From Zygnema cylindricum (Eukaryota; Streptophyta; Zygnematophyceae; Zygnematales; Zygnemataceae), in assembly GCA_037447655.1 (NCBI GenBank), contig JBBHKE010003483.1, positions 1 through 64,000 on the forward strand: a DNA stretch of 64,000 nucleotides. The letters are read 5' to 3'. Positions 1-8,438 of the stretch are shown here, one piece after another. The first letter of the stretch is position 1; each line of letters begins with the position of its first letter. The notes beneath the pieces are model-generated. The model was not told where the DNA came from, searched no databases, and worked only from the letters and a program-made list of their open reading frames with translations. The translations under genes and the position numbers were made by a program.

Positions 1-265
1 ATTTTTTTTTTTTTTTCATTTTTGGCTTTAAAAAGTAAATAATTTTGGATTATCCTGACGCAATGTATTTTTGTATTTTCTCTTTTGATTTATTTTTATT
101 TTTTTTAGACACATAGAGCTTTAAAATTTTACAAATGAGTTACAATTACCCTTTTAAAAAAATAAATAGATAATATGTTAGCAAGTATTTATAATATCCA
201 AATTTAAAGAGGAAAATGAAAAAAAATAAAAATAATAATTAGTGTTAAAAATTTCCTCCAATCAG
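1..265. other. AT-rich non-coding DNA, probably intron
   Basis: Very AT-rich sequence with T runs and no usable reading frame. It ends in a pyrimidine-rich stretch and the acceptor atcag at 261-265, so it is most likely the intron upstream of the first recognised receptor exon. Confidence 0.5.
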
Positions 266-3200
266 GTGGCTTCAAAATAATAAGTTGACTGGAAAAATTT
301 CATGGAACGACTCCAGTTCAGAAATGTAAGACATTTCCTTTCTCTTTTTCCTTTTTTCTTTTTTAAATTGTTATTATTTTATTTTTTTTGTTGGGTTCCA
401 AAAAACAATTGATAACTTCTAAAGTCAAAGCTAATCATAACCCTTTTTTTCTAATTACTACACTATTTTTATCGATTATAACTGTTGGAATACACTTTTA
501 GATGTGTAATTAGTGAAACATACGTTTTTATGTGTACTTTAGTTTTGTATATAAATTCCAATACGGTACAGTTGTTTCGCGTCTCTTATATGTGTTCATA
601 GAAATTCATTCTTAGTGTTGGGATACTTTTAACATTGTTGGTTCACATTGTAGTCATTGCAATTATGCGTCGCGTAGTTTAACGAACCATCGCTTCATCC
701 GTCTCGTCCTTTCACAAACTACAAACGACGAAGTGTACATTCACCATATTCTTTGTAGATTAATGATTCTTTTTCATAGATTCCTCGTACGAAATATTCT
801 TTTTGTCCTCAACTCTGCCGTCCACCGACTTTGTCATTGGCCGTCACTAGTTATACCGTTGGTCTTTTGCGTCCTCGCGTCTTGTATGGACGTCGTGTAA
901 CCAGTCCACTCTAAATGTACAGCTAGACTTAGTACTTAATCTGTCTATTTTGTGCATTTAATTAACCGATTATAATGAGAAGACATTCTTTCGCCTGTGC
1001 TTCTCTTTTTTGTATTCTTTTTATCTCTTTTGTCTTCTATCTTTTGCTTTCATATTATTTTTGCCATGATTCTACCCTCTTTCATCTTTGATTTCTTTCT
1101 CCGATTTTCCTCTCTTTCGCCCACCATGCCCTTACCTTCTACAATAACCTTTTTTTATTAATCATAACCCTTTTTTATTATTATGGGAGGATGAACATAT
1201 GGTACATAAAATTCTCAAATTAAAGAGATCATAAAAAATGTAAATTGCCATTTTACTTTATTACCCATTTGTTTCTCCTTTCTGGTACTTCATATAAAAA
1301 AATATGTATTTTAATTTCTTCTTTTTACCTGATTGCCCATTCGTTTCTCTTTTCTGATCCTTTAAAAAACTTTTATTTTAGTTTTCTTCTTATTTTTGGG
1401 TATAACAATGTGAAATATCTTTTGCTTATGTGCCGTTTTTTTTCGGTCAGCATCTGAAAAGTTTAGAATTTATTACATTCATTTATCTTTCGATGTTTTT
1501 TTTTTTTTTCTGAATTGTTTGCAGAAATTTAAGCAATAATAAATTTATCGGAAAAATACCAATATCCAAATTTTCTTCCTACGTTCCGTCTCTGTAAGTT
1601 TATTATTTGAATAAAAACAATTTATTTAAAACCGATGTTTTCCAAAACTTGTTTGGTATTGTTTCTATCGACACGTGAGAAAAAACATTTAATCTCTCCC
1701 TCTCCTTCTCCTTCTCCCTCCCCTCTCCCTATCCCTCTCCCTATCCCTCTCCCTCTCCCTCTACCTCTCCTATCTTTCTGACTTGCACGAGATCGAGACG
1801 CAACTCCCTTTTCCATATTTCTTTTTTTTTCTTTTTTTAACCAAGAAAACAATATTGTTAGCAACATTATTAATTTGAATGCTTTGAAGTTTTTAGGATA
1901 GAAAAATAAAATCCCAATGGGATTGGACCTCCAGAAAAGTCTTCATAAAGGGAAGCTTTTTTACTTTTTTTCTATTTTTCGAGTAGTAAAACAGAAATAC
2001 ATGCAATAAATCACAAAAACAAGTGATAAATTGACAAGATTGTCTTTTTTTTTATATATAAGATGATGATAATTTACAATTTGTGTTTAGGAAAAATCAA
2101 ATTTTGTCAATAGAGTTTCTAAATAACAAAAAACAACGATTATCCTCCTTAAAAGATACTATCTTCTTGTATTTTGTTTTTTCAGGAACATTTCCAATAA
2201 CTTCCTTACCGGAATCGTAAATGTTTCTTACTCCGGATTCTCTTTATCAATTGACATAAGTAACAATTATTTTTCCGATTTATTTATAAATGGATCTAGA
2301 GTCAATGTTGAATATGCTTGGGAATATGGAAATTGCTTAAAAAATAAAGGAAAAGCGAAATATTTCAAACAAAAATCATCAACGGAGTGTAATAATTTTT
2401 GCAACGCCTATCAAGCTGGAGGGAGTTGTGGTCCTAATGGGGTTTGTACCCCAATTTCTAAATCTACGGTCAAATGTTCCTGCGACAAAGGGTTTTTCAA
2501 TCCCTTTAACAGTTTTACTTGTGAAGGTGGGGTTCTATCATTATTGTTGTTATTATTGTTATTATTTTTATTATTGTTATTCTGGTTAATATTGTGGTTA
2601 TTGTTGTTGTTCTTGTTATTATTGTTATTATTATTGTTATTATTGTTATTATTGAAGTTATTGTTATTATTGTTGTTATTGTTATTATTGTTGTTATTAT
2701 TGTTATAATTGTTATTATTGTTAATATTGTTGTTATTGTTATTATAGTTGTTATTGTTATTATTTTTATTATCGTTATTATTGTTGTTATTTTTGTTATT
2801 GTTGTTATCTTTGTGATTGTTGTTGTGGTTGTTATTATTAGTATTGTTGTTATTTTTATTCTTATAATTATTTTAATCATTCTTATTGGCTACATTTCTC
2901 TTTATCGAAGTAATCGTCTAACTAAATTGCTCATGAAAACTATATGTAAATGAAAAGACAAACATGTTTTTTTTTCATTCAATAGAAGAGGATATCATGT
3001 TGGGATGGAGGAGCTTGGGATTTTGTTTCGGTAATAAATCCTACATTTTGAGCTTTTAGTGCCATATCTTAAATTTTAACACAATTAATTATGATAGTAG
3101 GATGTACAAGTTTTTTTTCTTTGACTGTAAAAAGAAAATTGTTTTTTTGAAATCGTAGGTTTTCGATCGAAAGATCGAGGATTTTCAATGTTTTCAATGT

Positions 3201-3490
3201 TTAAATTCTGATGTCTTTCCGGTATTCTGTATTAACATTCATTCAAATAATCTACCAATCTTGGAATAAAAAAATTGTTTCTTTTTATCTCTTAAAATAA
3301 AGTTGTAAGGCTTTCATTTCACCTGTCTTTCTGCTTAAGAGGTTTTAGAAATTAAATTCAGGATTGGAGCATGTTAGAAGATATCTTAAATCTTTTTCGT
3401 TTCTTTTTTTTTGCCTTTTTTATTTTTTGCAGCAATTTCCCCTCCACCAAAACCAATCACCAAACGTCCACCTCCCCCCAAGTTCCGGCG
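266..3490 (+). CDS. LRR/EGF-like receptor-like protein, partial, spliced
   Basis: The sequence shows at least three exons. Exon 266-325 encodes LQNNKLTGKI. Exon 1525-1593 encodes NLSNNKFIGKIP. Exon 2186-2526 encodes NISNNFLTGIV, then a Cys-rich EGF-like stretch (CNNFC...CGPNGVC...CSCDKGF). Each is bounded by ag/gt sites and the first two joins are phase 2, the usual arrangement of plant LRR receptor genes. Two weaker exons, 2986-3030 and 3433-3490 (Pro-rich, PPPKPITKRPPPP), keep phase 1 then end in phase 2. Family knowledge suggests an extracellular ligand-binding ectodomain. The 5' exons lie outside the window and no kinase domain is visible. An alternative 3' end reads through the microsatellite into a hydrophobic run followed by GYISLYRSNRLTK and a stop at 2953, like a receptor-like protein with a short tail. 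The LRR and EGF calls are firm; the 3' structure is not. Confidence 0.72.
326..1524 (+). other. intron of the LRR receptor gene
   Basis: Runs from gtaag at 326 to ttgcag at 1519-1524. It holds AT-rich filler and a stretch from about 484 (tgttggaataca) that resembles the start of an LTR, but no partner LTR or coding domain was found. No gene is seen inside it. Confidence 0.55.
1688..1770. repeat. CTCTCC-type simple repeat in intron
   Basis: Imperfect hexanucleotide array of ctctcc/ctatcc units inside the intron 1594-2185. The minus-strand frame across it is a low-complexity (GRG, EGE) artefact. Confidence 0.85.
2535..2870. repeat. TTATTG/GTTATT microsatellite, about 330 bp
   Basis: Long imperfect array of TTATTG and TTATTGTTG units directly after the EGF-like codons. 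All three plus frames encode almost only Leu, Ile/Val or Cys/Tyr. The frame continuing the exon gives poly-Leu until TAA at 2706; a second frame gives Ile/Val to a stop at 2953. Confidence 0.93.
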
Positions 3491-4079
3491 GTAAAAAAAT
3501 TGCATTCGGTTTCTAAGATTTTCCACTCGTTTTTTCCTCTAAAAAAAAAACATGTTTGGGAGAATAGAAATTGGAAGTTGAATCGATATTTTCATCTAGT
3601 TTGGAGTTTCACATAATTGGAACCATAGAGTACAATACCACTATAAAGCCTTTGGGCCAAATGTTTGGATTTGTTAGGATAAATATGAGAAGATTTTGAA
3701 GTATGAAATATTCTATGGATAATGGGAGTATTATATAAATGTTTGTTATGTTCTTATTTGAATCTGATTGTAAAATCCCCTAAAAAAACTTAAAAAACTC
3801 AAAAAACCCTAAAAAATCTGTAAAACCTAAAAAAGATCCGTCGAGGATTGGTTTTCCAAATGTTGTAAAATCCTTAGATTTAAAAAGGTTTACTATGTTT
3901 CATTTTTTATTGGGAATTTGACATAATGTAATACAAACCATGACTTTTTCTTGTATTATTGACAAGTGCGATGCATTGAGTCGTTTTCATTTTTATCTTG
4001 TCCTTGATCTATATCAGTCATCGCTTGTACGGATATTGCGAATTAAAGCTAGGTTCGAATGCAAACTTAACAAAGGAAG
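3491..4079. other. non-coding, no gene seen
   Basis: AT-rich DNA after the Pro-rich exon. The donor gtaaaa follows 3490, so part may be intron, but no further receptor or kinase exon was recognised. Confidence 0.4.
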
Positions 4080-4445
4080 AGCAAATCTGGGCTATTACAG
4101 ACAAATTCATGGCCAATTTCTAAGTATCCACATCCTTATCGCTTTGTCCTTATCTTTATGTACTTACCTCCATGTCCTCACATCTATGTCCTTATCTCCC
4201 TCTCCTTACCTCTACCCTTATCTCTATGTACCTTATCTCTATGTTTTTATCTCTATGTTCTTATCTCTTTATCTTTATCTTTATGTCCTTATCTCGATGC
4301 CCTTATATCGATGTCCTTATCTATACGTCCTTATCTCTACGTCCTCATCTCTATGTCCTTATCTCTAAGCCCTTATATCGATGTCCTTATCTCTATTTCC
4401 TTATCTCTATGGCCTTATCTCTATGCCTTATCTCTATATCTTTTA
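4080..4445. repeat. 14-bp minisatellite, copy 1, with shared leader
   Basis: Leader agcaaatctgggctattaca (4083-4102) and about 75 following bases, then a variable array of the 14-bp unit ttatctctatgtcc. Translated frames repeat every 14 residues (CPYLYVLISMSLSL type), a product of the repeat rather than a protein. The same leader and array recur at 7178-7480. Confidence 0.85.
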
Positions 4446-4896
4446 ATGGTTGTGTTGGTCAAGAGAAGCCTTTTGATTGAATTTATAATTAACGGCTATC
4501 AAAAGCACCTTTTTACTCCATTGACCTACATCTCCCTCGCAGTCTTCATTCCTTAAAAGCCCTCTTCACTGTCTGAACACATCTTTTGGACAAGCAATCT
4601 GCTTGGCGATGATCGCTTGTGAATTTGTTAGGATTTTCAATGTGGGAATTGACGTCTATGTTGTAATGTTGGTTCGTATTTAGAGTGGGTCAGTTTTCTC
4701 GCGCGTCACGTCACGCTTTCCTTTCGTTTTGTTTATTTTCATTAGTACTTTTAATTTCGTTCACTTTTCCATCATTCTAGCAAAATCTACTACAAAATAA
4801 GATCCTTGGTCCCTGAAGACCTCTGAGGGAGCTCCAGATGGGGACGTAACCCCCATCAAGAAGGCATCATAAACATTCCTTCACTCTCCTCAAAAT
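4446..4896. other. no gene seen
   Basis: Unassigned DNA between the minisatellite and the tRNA-like repeat. No supported coding or RNA feature was found. Confidence 0.4.
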
Positions 4897-5395
4897 TGTT
4901 GGATTGGCAGGTGGATGCTGGTTCAATACAGGGTTGAATATGGTACATCCATACTCGAAGCCGCCCGAAATAGATGGGTGCGGACCCGCCAGGCTCTGCA
5001 TAGAGCTGGTGGCGCAGGGTTAGCGCGTTCACAGCTAAAGTGAAAGGTCCCAGGTTCGAGCCCTGGCCGGCACAACTTTCCCTAGTGTGGGACACGCGGA
5101 ATCCCTAATTTTGCGGAAATCTAACTTGGTACCGGAGCCACCAGGATTGCTGATGGATCGACCGGCCTCCCTATGAGTGGGGATGTTGGATTGGCACGTG
5201 GATGGCGGTTCAATACGGGGAAGAATATGGTATACTGGAAGTGGCCCGAAATGAATGGGTACGGACACGCCATGCTCTACGTCAAGCTGGTAGCGCAACA
5301 GTTAAAGTGAAAGGGCCCAGGTTCGAACCCTGGCCGGCTCAATTTTCCCTGTGTGGGAAATGCCGAATCCCGAATTTCGCAGAAATCTATCAGAA
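4897..5395 (+). repeat. tandem pair of about 287-bp units with tRNA-like core (SINE-like)
   Basis: Two direct units start tgttggattggca at 4897 and 5184. They share the upstream stretch, the tRNA-like core, and a downstream stretch ending near cggaaatcta / cgcagaaatcta. The second unit lost part of the D and anticodon arms (caagctggtagcgcaacagt). Pol III-like A and B boxes suggest a tRNA-derived SINE or a duplicated tRNA-like gene. No terminal poly(A) or clear target duplication was seen. Confidence 0.65.
5005..5073 (+). ncRNA. tRNA-shaped sequence, probable tRNA-derived repeat
   Basis: Folds by eye as a cloverleaf. Acceptor 5005-5009 pairs with 5067-5071 (5 bp). D stem GCGC 5012-5015 pairs with 5023-5026. 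The anticodon stem TTCAC/GTGAA (5028-5032, 5040-5044) has the 7-nt loop AGCTAAA. The T stem CCAGG/CCTGG has loop TTCGAGC (5050-5066). The loop would read CTA at the anticodon position, but base 33 is G rather than T and the acceptor stem is only 5 bp, so it is unlikely to be a working tRNA. It is embedded in a larger repeat. Confidence 0.5.
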
Positions 5396-6299
5396 ATCAC
5401 AACCAATTCCATTTATTTGGAGAAGTGTTCTATCATAACTAAGAAATTTTGGCCACCTCTTTCGTTACTTATTGATTATAATCAATCTTATACAAAAAAA
5501 TCTTATATGGATTGCATGATTCAAGAAAATCGATTGGTGGGAAAAGGTCCCAGATGATCCAGCGACCAGCGGTAGAATATTCCTCAGATGGGCAAAGATT
5601 ACCTTTCCACTCCTCCCGTTTTGCCAAAAATTGCTTCGACCCGAACACACAAAAAATATCCAAAATTTCCACACTATTTACGGTGAACAAATAAATAAAT
5701 CTGAGCGCTGAAGAGTCTGCACTCTTTATGGTGGAACTAGAAGGAACGGAAATATCAATTGTTTCTTGCGAAAAATAAATAAAATGGAACAACAAAAAAA
5801 CATCCAGGTGTGAAAAAGGAACGGAAATATCCATAAATTATTCCTGGTAGGAGGAAAGAAAGAACAGGTCCAGACCACCATGGTGACCTGCGCCATCAAT
5901 CCATGCCACACTTTTAGTATTTTTTAGGGTTTTTAAGGTTTGTTTAGGAGGTTTTCACTAAAATTGCAGTTTGTTTCTATCCAAAATGACCACGTGGAGG
6001 CATTACCTTTTGAAATGGTTGGCCACGTGGCATCCTACCGATACCAATTTTTCAGCGTAGATGGACCGAACCAAACCGACTATTCCCAAGAAGTTAGCGG
6101 GTGTCCCCGTGTATTAAATTATCGACTTTTTCTTGTCTTCCCCCCCCCAAAATTCAGTCCCCAACGAGAAAAACTTTAGCCTTACGAAAAAATCACTTTT
6201 AGCACAGTACACTGAACGTCAATTCGATACTTTGAATGTACTCCATGTTTGTCGTCTTGTGAAATCATTTTGGCTTTTTCCTCTTTTCGACCCCCAGGC
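5396..6299. other. no gene seen
   Basis: Unassigned DNA. A 16-bp direct repeat (aaggaacggaaatatc) occurs near 5742 and 5816. Short frames here have no recognisable motif. Confidence 0.4.
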
Positions 6300-6915
6300 A
6301 AGAGAATCCAGCTCATCAAAAAACTTCATCAAAAATCACCTCACTAGGTGATTTTAGTTAAAGTATCACCCGAACAATAGATGACAAAGGATCCACGCAC
6401 GCGCCACACGAGTGGGAAAATTGTAAAACGTGGGAGAGTACTCGTTATTTTTCTCCATGCGCGTCACACACATGTACGGAATATAATTTGCGGGAGTCTC
6501 GAAACCTCCACTTTCATTCATGGGTGATTTGTATAATTTTACGCTATCGTCGCCTCTCCCCTCTCCCTCTCACATTATTGATTTTATCTCACACATTTTA
6601 GAGTGAGAACCAAAAATATTGATTTAAAATGAAAGATCTTTGAAAAATAATTATTTTGACTACCTTTACTTATATTTTTATGGCAAGTCGAATGAGAAAA
6701 GTTGAAAAAATAAAATCAAGAAACCACGGCAAAAACTTTTTTAATTAGTGACGTCGTCGTCACAGGTGAGCAGGACGTCACAGTGTAACAAAACCCTAAA
6801 AATTTACAATGTCATAAAAAACTAGACGCCTAAAGTCGTCGCTGTTTTTGTAGATGTCACCAATCGCCATAAGTTTCGTAATCGTCGTTAATCTTCACAA
6901 GTTATACCCACGTCT
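6300..6915. repeat. dispersed about 0.6-kb repeat, copy 1
   Basis: Recognisably similar to the last 0.6 kb of the window. Shared landmarks in the same order are gaggtgattt-like (6340s), atggcaagtcgaatgagaaaa (about 6680), gtgacgtcg, acaatgtcata, and gtcgct...gtagatgtcacc. No coding domain is seen. Confidence 0.6.
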
Positions 6916-7177
6916 ACAACAATCACATTCCAAAGTTGCGTTTCATTTTCCCACATTGGGACGCTCTTCAAAGTAGTACGGAGAACCTGCACTAAAGTCC
7001 AAAATAATTCGTTAAAGTGATGATAACATAAGGACACCTCCTTAGTGATTTATATTCTAGTACGTACTTCTCATTTACTAATTCTTCCAACTTGGTGTCC
7101 TGTGACCTTTGTACTCGATATAAAATACGGACTCATTCGAAATCTTCAGCTAATTTTTCCTTGTGACCGTCCATCTA
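6916..7177. other. no gene seen
   Basis: Short unassigned stretch between the dispersed repeat and the second minisatellite; nothing supported. Confidence 0.4.
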
Positions 7178-7480
7178 ATAAGCAAATCTAGGCTATTACA
7201 GACAAATTTATGGCCAATTTCTAAGTATCAACATCTTGATCGCTTTATCCTTATCTTTATGTACTTACCTCTATGTCCTCACATCTATATCCTTACCTCT
7301 CTCTCCTTACCTCTATGTCCTTATCTCTATGTCCTTATCTCTATGTCTTTATCTCTATGTCCTTTCCCTTATGTCTTTATCTCTGTGTCCTTTTCTCTAA
7401 ATGTTGATCTTTATGTCCTTATCTCTATATGTTGATCTCTACCTCTTTATCCCTATGTCCTTATCTCTAAGGCCATACCT
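7178..7480. repeat. 14-bp minisatellite, copy 2
   Basis: Same leader (agcaaatctaggctattaca) and same ttatctctatgtcc-type 14-bp array as at 4080-4445, so the two loci are copies of one unit. Confidence 0.82.
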
Positions 7481-7564
7481 CTACGGCTTTTTGATTGTGG
7501 CCTTAGGACATATGACTATGTCCTGTTGGATTTGTGCGATCTTGGGCAATACCTTTCGATACAT

Positions 7565-7569
7565 TTTGG
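7565..7569. repeat. target-site duplication TTTGG, left, of RLC-1
   Basis: TTTGG directly before the 5' LTR; identical to 13839-13843 directly after the 3' LTR. Confidence 0.9.
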
Positions 7570-8438
7570 TGTAGAAACTAATGGTTTTATTAGTATTTTC
7601 TAGGTCTGAAAATAAATATAGAAGTCGAGGCAGTCTATCTCTAACTTCTCTCTCCAACTCTTAGCCGTCTAATCTAGCGGTAGTGTTACCTGGTGTATAG
7701 TTTGATAATTATTTACATCCGTATACAAGCGATAAACCATTTAACTGAAATTGATTACGGGATACATAGATCCAGTAATATATAATGTACGACTTACGGT
7801 ACGGACAAAAATCAGTACCGCGCATTTGTTTCGTAAATGAAACAAATACCGCGCATGTATTTATTACGGCTACGATTAAAGCCGAATTTGATCGGACGGC
7901 CGGGATTAGCGCCGAGATCGCGGAGGAAGATTTCGGCGGTTTGTGGCCATCGCCACATCGGATGACGCGTGGCAAAATTCCGTTGGATTGTGGAAACTCC
8001 GGAGATTATGGCACCGAATCCGGATTTGACATGTGTCGACATTTTGGCCATGTCGTACAATATCCGTACATAAAGTACACCGGCAGCTGTACTTTTGCGT
8101 ACGGAACTCAATTCTGATTGGTTCCGTACATCAGTAGATAGAGTTTGTGAGAGAGATAGGACTTAGAAAAATTAGAAGATAGGACCCTCTCTCCCAGAGA
8201 GCTTCTGTACAAAAGGTCAACTTTGACCCTCCATAACTTACTGCTCAGGGGAGCAAATTCAGAGATTCTTTTTGCTATCGACTCAGGGGAGTCTTGTCTT
8301 CACAGGGGTGAAGTTGGTCAGAGTTTTTGTCTGCCAGGGTGGCAGTTATTTTTGCTTAAACACAAAGGGGTCAGGATTATCCTAGAGGCTTCTTGGAAGC
8401 TGTCCACTCTGAGGACTTATGGAGGTCTCAGAGTTTCA
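7570..8438 (+). repeat. 5' LTR of RLC-1 (179-bp deletion)
   Basis: Starts tgtagaaacta and ends gagtttca. Relative to the 3' LTR it jumps from ctctccaactct (about 7662) to tagccgtctaatc, dropping the segment corresponding to 12884-13062. It carries the conserved LTR module (paired taccgcgcat with a palindrome between, 7818-7857) and a GACGCGTGGC box near 7964. Confidence 0.92.

Noticed and set aside
484-660. tgttggaataca as a possible LTR start in the first intron
   Set aside because: No matching second LTR, primer-binding site, duplication or coding domain found.
1622-1867. Minus-strand frame with GRGRG/EGEGE run
   Set aside because: Translation of a CTCTCC simple repeat inside an intron.
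2515-2880. Minus-strand 121-codon Thr/Ile-rich frame
   Set aside because: Mirror of the TTATTG microsatellite.
3780-3835. Telomere-like aaaccctaaa words
   Set aside because: Too few and irregular; A-rich background explains them.
3940-4556. Overlapping plus-strand frames rich in Leu, Tyr and Ser with 14-residue periodicity
   Set aside because: Three-frame read-through of a 14-bp minisatellite; period in residues equals the period in bases.
5005-5073. A functional amber-decoding tRNA
   Set aside because: Acceptor stem only 5 bp, position 33 is G, and it lies inside a duplicated repeat; kept as tRNA-like only.
7163-7435. 90-codon frame of the same type
   Set aside because: Second minisatellite copy.
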